A stretch of DNA of 64,000 nucleotides from Streptomyces sp. NBC_01669 (GCF_026339735.1 NZ_JAPEQG010000001.1:2666001-2730000); one strand, 5' to 3'; shown: positions 34,999-48,396, numbered from the stretch's first letter. A program made the numbers and translations. Notes: generated by a model from the letters alone, not told the origin.

Positions 34999-35907
34999 AT
35001 GGGGACATCACCGGCAGAAAGTGTGGCCCTGGTCGCCGGCGCCACGCGCGGTGCGGGCCGAGGCATCGCCGTTCAGCTGGGAGCGGTCGGAGCGACTGTC
35101 TACATGACGGGGCGGACGACCGGGACCCAACGGTCGGAGATGAACCGTCCGGAGACCGTCGAGGAGACCGCGGCTCTCGTGGACGAGGCGGGCGGCCACG
35201 GGATCCCGGTGCGGGTGGACCATCTCGTGCCCTCGGAGGTCTGCGCACTCGTGGCGCGCATCCGGCGGGACCACGGCTGCCTGCACGTTCTCGTGAACGA
35301 CATCTGGGGAGCGGAGATCGAGTGGGGCAAATCGGTCTGGGAGTCCTCCCTGGACACCGGCCTGCACACCCTGCGCCTTGCCGTCGACACCCACGCCATC
35401 ACCAGCCACTACGCGCTTCCGCTCCTCATCGAGCAACCAGGGGGTCTGGTCGTCGAGGTGACCGACGGAACCGGCGAGTACAACGCCGCCACCTACCGGG
35501 TCTCCTTCTTCTACGACCTGGCCAAGGCATCGGTGAACCGGATGGCGTTCGCCCTGGCGCACGAACTGAAGCCGCACGGTGCGACCGCCGTGTCACTCAC
35601 GCCCGGCTGGCTGCGCTCCGAGGCCATGCTCGATGCCTACGGCGTCACCGAGGCGAACTGGCGCGACGCGATCGCCCGCGCGCCGCATTTCGCCATCTCC
35701 GAGAGTCCCGCATTCGTCGGCAGGGCCGTGGCCGCGCTCGCGCAGGACCCGGAGGTCGCACGCTGGAACGGACAGTCGTTGTCCAGCGGGCAGTTGGCGC
35801 AGGTCTACGGCTTCACCGACCTCGACGGCAGCCGCCCCGACGCCTGGAGGTACGTCCCCGAGGTCCAGGACGCGGGCCTGCCGGCCGACGTGACGGGCTA
35901 TCGCTGA
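34999..35907 (+). CDS. Short-chain dehydrogenase/reductase
   Basis: 302 residues from ATG 34999. The hexamer TAGATT (34985-34990) lies just upstream, suggesting a leaderless transcript. N-terminal ALVAGATRGAGRGIA (nucleotide-binding), a catalytic segment with YDLAKASVNRMA (YxxxK, here Tyr and Lys) and PGWLRSEAMLDAYGV. The SDR is slightly long (C-terminal extension of about 50 residues). Substrate unknown; it stands between recA and an AI-2E family gene, divergent from recA. Confidence 0.85.
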   Translation: MGTSPAESVALVAGATRGAGRGIAVQLGAVGATVYMTGRTTGTQRSEMNRPETVEETAALVDEAGGHGIPVRVDHLVPSEVCALVARIRRDHGCLHVLVNDIWGAEIEWGKSVWESSLDTGLHTLRLAVDTHAITSHYALPLLIEQPGGLVVEVTDGTGEYNAATYRVSFFYDLAKASVNRMAFALAHELKPHGATAVSLTPGWLRSEAMLDAYGVTEANWRDAIARAPHFAISESPAFVGRAVAALAQDPEVARWNGQSLSSGQLAQVYGFTDLDGSRPDAWRYVPEVQDAGLPADVTGYR

Positions 35908-35990
35908 GCCCACCCGCGGACCGCACCCGAACGCCCCCGCACCGCACGCGCCACACAACCTGCCGGACCGCCTGCCGTCCGGTTGCCGAT

Positions 35991-37265
35991 TCAGACCCGC
36001 GGACCCGGGACGTTCGGCCGCTCGGCATCCGCGTCACCGTCGTTCCCCGGAGCCTTGGTCGTCACGCGCCGCAGCCGTGAGAGCACCGACTCCCCGCGCC
36101 GCCACAGATGCCGGCCGTGCACCCGTGGGTCGTCCGTCACGTCGTAGCGCCTCACATAGGCACCGAGGAACGCCTGCAGCGTGGCGACGGCCGGGATCGC
36201 GATGAGCGCGCCCACGGCGCCCATCAGAGCCGTACCGGCGATGACCGAGCCGAAGGCGACCGCCGGATGGATGTCCACGGTCTTCGAGGTGAGCTTGGGC
36301 TGCAGCACATAGTTCTCGAACTGCTGGTAGATCACGACGAATCCGAGCACCCACAGGGCGTACCAGGGGTCGACGGTGAACGCGATCAGCATCGGCAGGG
36401 CGCCTGCCAGATACGTACCGATCGTGGGAATGAACTGCGAGACGAGACCGACCCAGACCGCGAGCGCCGGGGCGTACGGCACACCGAGGATCACCAGCAG
36501 GATGTAGTGCGCGATCCCGGAGATGAGCGCCATCAGTCCGCGCGAGTAGAGATAACCGCCGGTCTTGTCGACCGCGATCTCCCAGGCCCTCAGCACTTCG
36601 GCCTGCCGGGTGGGCGGCAGCACGGAGCACAGGGCGCGGCGCAGCCGGGGACCGTCGGCCGCGAAGTAGAACGAGAACAGGAAGATCGTCAGCAGCCGGA
36701 AGAGCCCGCCGAGCACGGTGGTCGAGACATCGAGCACACCGGTCGCGCTGTTCTGGACGTACTTCTGCAGCCAGTCGGAGTGCAGCAGGCTGTCCTGAAC
36801 CTCGACCCGGGAGAGATCGGTGCGGAAATTCTGGTTGATCCAGTTGATCACCGAGTCGAGGTATTTGGGGAACTCATCGACCATGTCGACGATCTGGCCC
36901 GCGAGCATCGAGCCGAGCAGCACGACGAACCCGGCGCCGGCGACCAGCACCACGAGGAAGACCAGGAAGGTGGCCAGACCGCGGCGCATGCCGCGCGCCG
37001 ACATCCGGCTCACCGCAGGCTCTATCGCGAGCGCCAGGAAGAAGGCGATCAGGATATTGATCAACAGCCCGATGAGCTGGTCGAACGCCCAACTGCCGAG
37101 CCGGAAGCAGGCGTAGAGCGCCAGGGCGAGAACCATGGCTCGCGGCAGCCACGCGGGCATTCGGGCCGACCCACTGCCGGAAGGCGGGGCCGTCGGTGGC
37201 GCGGCCGGCGGGACGGGCGGGGTCCGGGGCGGCTGGGTCTGGGCTGTCTCGTCTGTCGGTGCCAC
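35991..37265 (-). CDS. AI-2E family membrane protein
   Basis: 424 residues, GTG start. Pro-rich cytoplasmic N-terminus, then the eight-helix AI-2E/PerM profile: LLINILIAFFLALAIEPAVSRM, LATFLVFLVVLVAGAGFVVLLG, and the diagnostic PTIGTYLAGALPMLIAF and NYVLQPKLTSKTVDIHPAVAFG. C-terminal basic tail. Many members export small molecules or act as Na+/H+ antiporters, and the AI-2 link is by name only. Single gene between an SDR (convergent) and DUF3046. Confidence 0.88.
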   Translation of the reverse strand: MAPTDETAQTQPPRTPPVPPAAPPTAPPSGSGSARMPAWLPRAMVLALALYACFRLGSWAFDQLIGLLINILIAFFLALAIEPAVSRMSARGMRRGLATFLVFLVVLVAGAGFVVLLGSMLAGQIVDMVDEFPKYLDSVINWINQNFRTDLSRVEVQDSLLHSDWLQKYVQNSATGVLDVSTTVLGGLFRLLTIFLFSFYFAADGPRLRRALCSVLPPTRQAEVLRAWEIAVDKTGGYLYSRGLMALISGIAHYILLVILGVPYAPALAVWVGLVSQFIPTIGTYLAGALPMLIAFTVDPWYALWVLGFVVIYQQFENYVLQPKLTSKTVDIHPAVAFGSVIAGTALMGAVGALIAIPAVATLQAFLGAYVRRYDVTDDPRVHGRHLWRRGESVLSRLRRVTTKAPGNDGDADAERPNVPGPRV

Positions 37266-37346
37266 GCATCCAGTCTCGCCTACGGCTGTGGCAGCCGGCC
37301 GCCCACCCCGGGAACAGCCGAGGTCCGGCGATGGGCGGGCACGGCG

Positions 37347-37541
37347 TCAGCGTTTGTCGGCGGGAATGCCGACCGCCGTGCAGACACCGCGCCAGACGTC
37401 CTTCGCTTCCCAGCCGTCGGCCAGCGCCTGGTGCACCGTACGCCCGCCGAGCTCGGCCATCACATGATCGCGCGCAAAGGAGTCGGCGTACCCCGCACCG
37501 AAGTGGTCCGCCATCCGTTCCCAGAAAATCGTCAACCGCAT
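37347..37541 (-). CDS. DUF3046 protein
   Basis: 64 residues: MRLTIFWERMADHFG, then VMAELGGRTVHQALADGWE and VWRGVCTAVGIPADKR, the full-length actinobacterial DUF3046 family, usually linked to recA/recX. The hexamer GATACT lies 6 bp before the ATG, fitting leaderless expression. Function unknown. Confidence 0.85.
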   Translation of the reverse strand: MRLTIFWERMADHFGAGYADSFARDHVMAELGGRTVHQALADGWEAKDVWRGVCTAVGIPADKR

Positions 37542-37620
37542 GACTTCAGTATCCCGCCCCTGAGAGTGCAGCCGGGCCGCTACGCCTCGTCGAGAGCGCT
37601 TACCGGCCTACGGTCGGTCC

Positions 37621-38535
37621 ATGGCCGGAACAGGAGCAAGCCCCCTCAAGCGTGCCGAGCAGTTCATCTGGCTCACGGCCCGCGTCCTCGAACAGCGGCG
37701 GTTCGCCCATCACTTCCTGGGCGGGAGCGCGGACTCGGTGGAGACCGCGCTCGCCGCATATCTCAATGAGGACGGCGGATACGGTCACGCACTCGAACCG
37801 GATCTGCGGGGCCCCGTCAGCCAGCCGCTGCACACGGCCCATGCGCTCAGTGTCCTGGACTCCATCGGGCGCTGCAGCGGCCTGCGGGTGGAGCGGATCT
37901 GCCGCTTCCTGACCGATGTGTCGGCCAAGGAGGGGGCGCTGCCCGCGCTCCTCCCCTCGCAGCGCGGCTATCCGGCCGCCCCGTTCATCCCGATCGTCGA
38001 CGACCCTGCGGCCCAGTTGCTGGCCACCGGCCCCGTCGTCGGACTGCTGCACCGCAACGCGGTGTGGCACGCCTGGCTGTTCCGGGCCACGGACTTCTGC
38101 TGGGCAGCGGTCGACGCGCTGGAGAAGTCGCATCCGTACGAGATCGAAGCCGCGGTCGCCTTCCTCGACGGTGCTCCGGACCGGGCACGGGCGGAGGCCG
38201 CGGCGGACCGCCTCGGGCGGCTGGTACGGGAACAGCGGCTGGCCGTACTGGATCCGGAGCGGCGTGCGGAGTACCCGGTGGCGGCCGGCTACGCACCGGG
38301 CGAGCAGCATTTCCCGTACGACTACGCCCGCACTCCCGAATCGCTCGCCCGCAGCTGGTTCACCGACGAAGAGCTGGAACGCTCGCTCGACCATCTGGCG
38401 GCGGAGCAGCAGGCGGACGGCGGCTGGCCGGTGAACTGGCGGCAGTGGGCACCGGGCACCGCCCTGGAAGGCCGCCCCCTGGTGACGCTGAAGGCGCTGC
38501 TGACGCTGCGGGCCCACGGCCGCAGCGTCGGCTGA
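37621..38535 (+). CDS. Prenyltransferase/squalene-oxidase-repeat (alpha-alpha toroid) protein
   Basis: 304 residues starting at ATG 37621; TACGGT six bases upstream suggests a leaderless message. Helical repeats with DGGYGHALEPDLRGP, HAWLFRATDFCWAAVDALE and AEQQADGGWPVNWRQWAPG are typical of alpha-alpha toroid (prenyltransferase-like) proteins; the QW-like DGGWP motif is visible. No DxDD cyclase motif or zinc site is seen, so catalytic activity is doubtful. Known in Streptomyces near recA as a conserved gene of unknown role (recalled). Confidence 0.75.
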   Translation: MAGTGASPLKRAEQFIWLTARVLEQRRFAHHFLGGSADSVETALAAYLNEDGGYGHALEPDLRGPVSQPLHTAHALSVLDSIGRCSGLRVERICRFLTDVSAKEGALPALLPSQRGYPAAPFIPIVDDPAAQLLATGPVVGLLHRNAVWHAWLFRATDFCWAAVDALEKSHPYEIEAAVAFLDGAPDRARAEAAADRLGRLVREQRLAVLDPERRAEYPVAAGYAPGEQHFPYDYARTPESLARSWFTDEELERSLDHLAAEQQADGGWPVNWRQWAPGTALEGRPLVTLKALLTLRAHGRSVG

Positions 38536-38936
38536 GACCGGGCGGCGCGGTCTCTTCCGACGCCGTCGTCATGCGGCGGACGCGCCGTCGGGCCCCGGGA
38601 GGTGGAGCCGTGCGACAGCAGGGCAGCGCCACAGTGGCTGCGGGGACCGGGGCGCGACGGACGGAATTCGAGGAGTACGTCGTCCGGGCAGCTCAGTCCG
38701 GACGGCAGCCCGCGCACCCGCGCCGCCCGCAGGATCTCCAGGGCCGTGCGGGACGCCTCCGGGGCCGCTGCCATGGCACGGCGGCACCCCTCGCCTCGAC
38801 ACCACAGGCCCGGGTCGGCCGAGCCCGGAGTGCTGCGGGGCGCCCCGGCCTTCGCCCATGTGGCGGCCGGCGTCCCCGCCGCTGGTCACGACCGGGTGGT
38901 CGATCGTGCACCGAGGCAGCGCCGACGACGGACGGA
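38536..38936. other. Intergenic region, no convincing gene
   Basis: About 400 bp between the toroid protein and the azlD terminator. A minus-strand stretch ending near 38774 (MAAAPEASRTALEILRAARV) has coding-like start and helix character, but the frame then runs antisense into the toroid gene and loses all family character. Possibly a decayed gene. Confidence 0.35.
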
Positions 38937-38971
38937 GCCAGGGGCTCGGCTCGGTGGGCCGAGCCCCTGGC
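38937..38971 (-). terminator. Terminator of azlCD operon
   Basis: GCCAGGGGCTCGGC / GCCGAGCCCCTGGC, 14-bp perfect stem with a 7-nt loop, about 40 bp after the azlD stop. Confidence 0.7.
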
Positions 38972-39012
38972 ACGTTGCCTGTCCGAGCACACTGTCTGCC
39001 CGGCCAGGTTGT

Positions 39013-39318
39013 CTATCCGAGCGCGCGCACCCCGGCCGTGACGACGACGGCAGCTCCCACGACCACCAGGAAGGGTGCGCGCAGTACCAGGGCGAGTGCG
39101 GCGGCAGCGAGCCCCGCACCCCGGGCGTCGAGCACCAGCTGCTGTCCGTTCCCGAAGGTCTGCTGCGCCGTGAGGGCCGCCAGGAGCGCCACCGGCAGGA
39201 GCGCGGCAAGACGCTGCACGAGCGGGCGTTCCAGTGCCCCTGCGGGGACCAGCAGTCCCAGCAGCTTCGCGAGGTAGCAGCCGACGGCGGTGAGAGCGAT
39301 CGCTATCCATACGTTCAT
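39013..39318 (-). CDS. azlD: Branched-chain amino acid exporter small subunit AzlD
   Basis: 101 residues, four membrane helices (VWIAIALTAVGCYLAKLLGLLV; LLPVALLAALTAQQTFG; LVLRAPFLVVVGAAVVVTAG). Matches the AzlD subunit that partners AzlC. Starts in the last codons of azlC with an ATGA overlap, so the stoichiometric pair is translationally coupled. Last gene of the operon. Confidence 0.85.
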   Translation of the reverse strand: MNVWIAIALTAVGCYLAKLLGLLVPAGALERPLVQRLAALLPVALLAALTAQQTFGNGQQLVLDARGAGLAAAALALVLRAPFLVVVGAAVVVTAGVRALG

Positions 39319-40112
39319 CGGGCGTCCTCCGCCGTGGTCGCGTCCTTGGCCGGTCTCTCACTGGCCGGTGCCTTCCTGCGTCCCATCAGGAAGAGGACGG
39401 CAGGTGCGGCGAGCGCGGCGAGCAGCACGGGTACACCCGCGGGCAGCATGGGCAGCGCCCCCAGGACAAGCAGGACGGCGAGAGCGGCCGTGATGCGTTC
39501 CGTGGTGCTCTTCAGCATCGGAGCGAGCAGGGCGAGGAAGACGGCGGGGCTTGCCGCGTCCAGCCCCCAGGCGTCGGTGTCGCCGAGCGCCTCGGCGCCC
39601 AGCGCCCCCAGCAGTGTGGTCAGGTTCCACAGCACGTACAGGGTGAGTCCGGTGACGGTGAAGCCGATCCGTGCGGCCCGCCGGGTGGGCTGCGGCAGCG
39701 TCACCGCGGTCGTCTCGTCGATGACCCAGTGGGCGGCGAGCGGTCGCACGGCGCGCGGGAGGGCGAGCAGCTGTGACAGCCGCAGACCGTAGAAGGCGTT
39801 GCGTACGCCGAGGAAGAAAGCACCGGCGGCGGCGGTGTACGGGTTTCCGCCTGCGGCAAGGGCGCCCACCAGCGCGAACTGCGAGGCGCCGGTGAACACG
39901 AGGAGGCTGAGCGCGCAGGTCTGGAGCAGGCTCAGGCCGGAGCCCGCCGAGGTGACACCGAAGGCGAAGCCGGAGAGGCCCACCGCGATACCGACGCCGA
40001 GCGCGTCGCGGATGACGGCCGCGTCCGGCTTCGCCTCGCCGACGGCGGGAATGCCGTCGGCGGTCTCGGATGTCTCGCCGAGTCTCTCTGAGGATGCTGT
40101 CTGTTCTGGCAC
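39315..40112 (-). CDS. azlC: Branched-chain amino acid exporter large subunit AzlC
   Basis: 265 residues from GTG 40112, ten bp after the AraC-like gene. AzlC signature LVFTGASQFALVGALAAGG, FFLGVRNAFYGLRLSQLL and VIDETTAVTLPQPTRRA are visible; about seven membrane helices. With AzlD it exports branched-chain amino acids or analogues (family knowledge from Bacillus). The upstream regulator likely controls it. Confidence 0.88.
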   Translation of the reverse strand: MPEQTASSERLGETSETADGIPAVGEAKPDAAVIRDALGVGIAVGLSGFAFGVTSAGSGLSLLQTCALSLLVFTGASQFALVGALAAGGNPYTAAAGAFFLGVRNAFYGLRLSQLLALPRAVRPLAAHWVIDETTAVTLPQPTRRAARIGFTVTGLTLYVLWNLTTLLGALGAEALGDTDAWGLDAASPAVFLALLAPMLKSTTERITAALAVLLVLGALPMLPAGVPVLLAALAAPAVLFLMGRRKAPASERPAKDATTAEDAR

Positions 40113-40122
40113 GTCCGGAACG

Positions 40123-41016
40123 CTACGCGGACGAATCAGGACCGGTCTTGTACGTTTTTGCGCGTTCGCGCTGGTAGGCGCCGGGCGGCACCCCCACGAT
40201 CCGGGTGAAATGACGGTTGAGGTGCGGCTGATCGGTGAAGCCGACCTCTGCCGCCGCGTCCGCCGGCGCGATGCCCGCATCGAGCATCCGCCGCGCACGC
40301 CGCACCCGGGCATCGGTGAGCCAGGTGTGCGGCGGCATCCCGTACTGCTTCTTGAACGCACGCAGCAGGGCGAAGGGGCTGGTGCCGAGCTCGGCGGCCA
40401 ACGTCTCCAGTGTCGGCGGCCCGGCCATACGGCTCTCCAGCACCGCGCGCGCCCGCTCCGCGTCCCGGGCGCCCGCCGACCGGGGAGCACGGGCGGGCAG
40501 CACGCTGCCGTGGCGGCTGAGCAGCCGCGCGACCATGATCCGCAGCATGCTGTCGGCGGCGAGAGCATTGCCCTCCTCGGCCGCCCGGTGCACCTCGCCG
40601 ATGAGCCGGGCCGCCTCCGGGTCCAGGACGCTGGTCTCGGCGAAGCCGACCGTGCCGCGCAGCCGCGTCGTATCGGCCGCGATGTCGTTGATCACCTGCG
40701 CGGACGGGTACAGCGTGGCGTACACCCAGCCTTCGGGGGCCCCGGCCCGGGCGGTGTGCGGCACCTCCGGATTGATCATGACGACGGTGCCGGGACCCGC
40801 GTGCACGGTGCCGCCGGGCAGCCCGACGTCCTCGATGCCCCGGGTGATGGTGCCGAAGACATAGCCCTCGTGGCTGTGGCGCGGGAAGGTGTGGCGGACG
40901 TACCGGGCGCGCAGAAGATCGAGGTCGGGCAGTTCCGCGTACTGCCAGTACCTCGCCCACTCCCCCGCAGCCGAAGCCGAATCCGGGGCCGTCCCCGCGA
41001 CCGATGGTGCCGCCAT
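40123..41016 (-). CDS. AraC family transcriptional regulator
   Basis: 297 residues. N-terminal cupin sensor (YVRHTFPRHSHEGYVFGTI, PEVPHTARAG) and a C-terminal double HTH: LETLAAELGTSPFALLRAFKKQYGMPPHTWLTDARVRRAR and AAAEVGFTDQPHLNRHFTRIVGVPPGAYQRER. Such proteins typically regulate adjacent exporters; here azlC starts 11 bp downstream on the same strand. No Shine-Dalgarno sequence precedes the ATG (only GGG), so it may be leaderless. The ligand may be an amino acid. Confidence 0.9.
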   Translation of the reverse strand: MAAPSVAGTAPDSASAAGEWARYWQYAELPDLDLLRARYVRHTFPRHSHEGYVFGTITRGIEDVGLPGGTVHAGPGTVVMINPEVPHTARAGAPEGWVYATLYPSAQVINDIAADTTRLRGTVGFAETSVLDPEAARLIGEVHRAAEEGNALAADSMLRIMVARLLSRHGSVLPARAPRSAGARDAERARAVLESRMAGPPTLETLAAELGTSPFALLRAFKKQYGMPPHTWLTDARVRRARRMLDAGIAPADAAAEVGFTDQPHLNRHFTRIVGVPPGAYQRERAKTYKTGPDSSA

Positions 41017-41050
41017 ACCCGGAATTCTCGCAGGTACCGGCCGTGGTCAG

Positions 41051-41120
41051 CGTCCGGTACCTGCCGTCCTCACCCTCCGGTACCGACCCTCGTCACCCTT
41101 TGGAACCGACCCTTGTCACC
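41051..41120 (+). repeat. Three imperfect ~23-bp tandem repeats upstream of lhr
   Basis: Units at 41051-41074, 41075-41097 and 41098-41120 share CCGGTAC/GGAACC-like cores followed by a GTCACC-type end. They lie 36 bp before the lhr ATG, in the lhr-AraC divergent gap. Could be an operator array or a remnant duplication. Confidence 0.5.
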
Positions 41121-41156
41121 TCCGGCCTCAGTCCGTTGTCAGTGGTCGGGTGCACG

Positions 41157-45821
<4,665 letters not shown>

Positions 45822-45908
45822 CCCCGCAGCACACCTCGGCCCGCACAGCCCCGCACGCACCCCCGATTCCCGCCCGCATGCCCACCCCGCACCGCGCATC
45901 ATGGAGGT

Positions 45909-46709
45909 ATGCCCGAAGGAGATACCGTCCTGCAGACCGCCGAGCGTCTGCACAGCGCGCTGGCCGGTCAGGCCCTGACCCACTCCGACCTGCGCGTCCC
46001 CCGCTTCGCCACCGCGGACCTCACGGGCCGGGCCGTCCTCGACGTCACCCCGCGCGGCAAGCATCTCCTCACCCGGATCGAGGGTGGCCTCACCCTGCAC
46101 AGCCATCTGGGAATGGACGGCGCCTGGCGCCTCTACGCTCCGCGCGAGCGCTGGCGCGGCGGCCCGGGCCACCAGATCCGCGCGGTCCTCTCCACCGCCC
46201 ACCACACCGCGGTCGGCTACCGGCTCCCCGTTCTCGAACTCCTCCGTACGGCCGACGAGGAGAAGGCGGTCGGCCACCTCGGGCCCGATCTGCTGGGACC
46301 CGGCTGGGACCCCGACACTGCCCTGCGCAACCTGCTGGCCGACCCCGGGCGCCCCCTCGGCGAAGCCCTCCTCGACCAGCGCAACCTGGCCGGCATCGGC
46401 AACATCTACAAGGCCGAGCTCTGCTTCCTCGCGCGTGCCACCCCCTGGCTCCCCGTCGGTGAGCTGCCCGCCTCCACCGCCGCCCGTCTGGTCACCACGG
46501 CCAAGCAGCTCCTCGAAGCCAACCGCAACCGCACGGTCCGCACGACCACCCGAGCACAGCCCAACGGCTACGGCCCCCGTGAGCGTCTCTGGGTCTACGG
46601 CAGGACACACCGCCCGTGTCTGCGCTGCGGCACCCCCATTCGCGCGACGGAACAGGACAACCGCCCCGCCTACTGGTGTCCCCGCTGCCAGTCAGGCCCC
46701 ACACCCTAG
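45909..46709 (+). CDS. nei2: Nei-family DNA glycosylase/AP lyase (Nei2)
   Basis: 266 residues. Catalytic N-terminus PEGDTVLQTAERL (Pro2, Glu3 after Met removal), HLGMDGAWRLY and the DNA-binding LAGIGNIYKAELCF H2TH region, then a C-terminal zinc finger with CLRCGTPIRAT and YWCPRCQ. This is the Nei2/endonuclease VIII group for oxidised pyrimidines. Located right after lhr; the pairing of helicase and glycosylase is reminiscent of a repair operon. Identification as Nei rather than Fpg rests on PEGD. Confidence 0.92.
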   Translation: MPEGDTVLQTAERLHSALAGQALTHSDLRVPRFATADLTGRAVLDVTPRGKHLLTRIEGGLTLHSHLGMDGAWRLYAPRERWRGGPGHQIRAVLSTAHHTAVGYRLPVLELLRTADEEKAVGHLGPDLLGPGWDPDTALRNLLADPGRPLGEALLDQRNLAGIGNIYKAELCFLARATPWLPVGELPASTAARLVTTAKQLLEANRNRTVRTTTRAQPNGYGPRERLWVYGRTHRPCLRCGTPIRATEQDNRPAYWCPRCQSGPTP

Positions 46710-46739
46710 TTGACGCATCGTCAGATCCAGTCGTACGGT
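46710..46739 (+). promoter_or_regulatory. Promoter of the SDR gene, leaderless
   Basis: TTGACG (46710-46715), 18-bp spacer, TACGGT (46734-46739), then 6 bp to ATG 46746; the first A of the ATG would be the transcription start. Confidence 0.6.
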
Positions 46740-46745
46740 CCGGAC

Positions 46746-47510
46746 ATGCCTGTCACCGCGTACGACCTCACCGGCCGATCCGCGTTCGTCACCGGAGCGG
46801 CCGGTGGCATCGGCCGAGCCTGCGCCGTCCTGCTCGCGGAGGCGGGAGCCACCGTCCACTGCGCGGACCTCGACGAGAAGGGCCTCCTGGAGACCCGGGA
46901 GATGATCACTGCCGCAGGTGGCGAAGCCCACACCCATCCCCTCGATGTCACCGACCGCAGTCGACTCAGGAGCGCGGTCGCCGCAGCGGGTGAGGTCGAC
47001 ATCCTGGCCGCCGTCGCCGGAATCATGCATACGAGCAGCGTTCTGGAGACGGCTGACGAGGACCTCGACCGCGTCATGGCCGTCAATTTCAAGGGGGTTC
47101 TGTACGCCTGCCAGGAGGTCGCCCGCAGCATGATCGGGCGCGGCGCACCCGGCTCGCTGATCACCATGGCCTCGGGCGCGGTCGACGCCTCAGGTCCGGG
47201 ACTTCTCTGCTACAGCGCGGCCAAGGCAGCAGTCGTCCAGCTGACCAGGACCCTGGCGACCGAGCTGGGTCCTCAGGGCATCCGCGTCAATGCCGTCGCT
47301 CCCGGCTGGATCCGTACGCCGATGACCGCCCGCCACGACGCAGAGCAGCAGCACCGGGCCGAGGGCGCGATGGTACGGATATCCCCGCTCGGCCGGGTGG
47401 GTGAGCCCGAGGACGTCGCCCACACGGTCCTGCATCTCGCATCCGATGCTTCGGCCTTCATGACGGGTCAGATTCTCCGTCCGAACGGCGGCGTCGCCAT
47501 GCCCTGGTAG
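46746..47510 (+). CDS. Short-chain dehydrogenase/reductase (classical)
   Basis: 254 residues from ATG 46746. GxxxGxG as TGAAGGIG, active-site Ser/Tyr/Lys region with YSAAKAAVVQLTRTLATELG, and PGWIRTPMT and LILRPNGG-like ends; matches classical SDRs of the FabG/BDH type. The promoter sits immediately upstream with no leader. Its C-terminal end overlaps a converging small membrane protein gene by 53 nt. Substrate undefined. Confidence 0.87.
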   Translation: MPVTAYDLTGRSAFVTGAAGGIGRACAVLLAEAGATVHCADLDEKGLLETREMITAAGGEAHTHPLDVTDRSRLRSAVAAAGEVDILAAVAGIMHTSSVLETADEDLDRVMAVNFKGVLYACQEVARSMIGRGAPGSLITMASGAVDASGPGLLCYSAAKAAVVQLTRTLATELGPQGIRVNAVAPGWIRTPMTARHDAEQQHRAEGAMVRISPLGRVGEPEDVAHTVLHLASDASAFMTGQILRPNGGVAMPW

Positions 47511-47772
47511 TACGCCATGCCGTCTCGACACCGCGCACCCCGGCCACGCACCACGCGCCCGCGGCGGCACCGATCGTCTCCGCACGGGCCCTGATCGTTC
47601 CCGTGGACCGGGCGCTCGCGGCCACATGGACGGGCAGGAGGCTGAGCCCCCATCCGCCCGCCGTCACCGCGCCCTCGACCAGCCCGGCATGCTCCGGCTG
47701 AAGGACCAGCCGGAGCACGGCCCACCACCACACCCCGCCGAGAACGAGCGCGGGCACCCATCTCCGTACCAT
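47458..47772 (-). CDS. Small membrane protein (hypothetical)
   Basis: 104 residues with two hydrophobic segments (RWVPALVLGGVWWWAVLRLVL; AVTAGGWGLSLLPVHVAAS) and a basic C-terminus. The last ~18 codons overlap the SDR end on the opposite strand. The N-terminal part has proper codon bias, so it is likely a real gene; the overlap makes the C-terminus odd. No family recognised. Confidence 0.5.
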   Translation of the reverse strand: MVRRWVPALVLGGVWWWAVLRLVLQPEHAGLVEGAVTAGGWGLSLLPVHVAASARSTGTIRARAETIGAAAGAWCVAGVRGVETAWRTTRAWRRRRSDGESDPS

Positions 47773-48140
47773 GGCTGCCTCCTCCGGCCGAACCTAGTCC
47801 GGCCCGATCGCCCAGCGGGAGGGCGCACCGGCGCAGTACCGGCGCGCATGTCCGGGGCGGACACCGTTACGCGCTCTCCGTCTGGCTCGTCCAGTCGTGT
47901 TGCCGCAGGTTCACGGCCCGAGCTGCGCATGGAACAGCACCCCGGAACCGATACCGCTGAGGCACTGCGCGATCTCGGTGACCGTGGTGTTCCTCTCTGC
48001 AGTCTCGCCCGGGACCACCGTAGCCGCATCCAGAACCTCCGGTACGGCCTCCGGGTCCCCAGGGTGAACGATCGGCCGGCCGCTCCGACTGCCCCGATGC
48101 ACGCCGCACGTCATGCTGCGATCACGCACCGTCCACCTCT

Positions 48141-48272
48141 GTCGGCCGTACCGCGACTGCATCGGCCACGAAGCAGACCGCGTTCAAGCGAGGCTGCGCC
48201 CCGGTGCCGAAGAGCAGCTACTTCTACGAAGTGGATGAGCTGAAGCGGTGCTTCGGACGAAGGGCGTCCTGA
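48141..48272 (+). pseudogene. 5'-truncated gene relic
   Basis: In-frame codons after 48024 contain no ATG/GTG/TTG start until a GTG inside the tail, but the 3' part reads TKQTAFKRGCAPVPKSSYF then YEVDELKRCFGRRAS and a stop at 48270, with strong G/C third-position bias. It looks like the tail of a lost gene. I cannot name the family. The rest of 47773-48396 shows no gene. Confidence 0.4.
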
Positions 48273-48330
48273 GAACACACGCTTCGTTGACCGGCGCGCG
48301 AGCGAGTCCCTGGCGGCGGCGTCCGCACAC

Positions 48331-48377
48331 ACCAGAGCCCCGGCCACCCCCGTGAAGGGGCCGACCGGGGCTCTGGT
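48331..48377 (-). terminator. clgR terminator
   Basis: ACCAGAGCCCCGG / CCGGGGCTCTGGT, 13-bp stem, loop containing CCCC/GGGG, ending 20 bp after the clgR stop. Confidence 0.7.
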
Positions 48378-48396
48378 TCACACCGGACCGCGCGGG

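Noticed and set aside
38322-38774. 150-residue minus-strand frame starting MAAAPEASRTALEIL
   Set aside because: Only the first ~35 residues look coding; the rest is antisense to the toroid protein.
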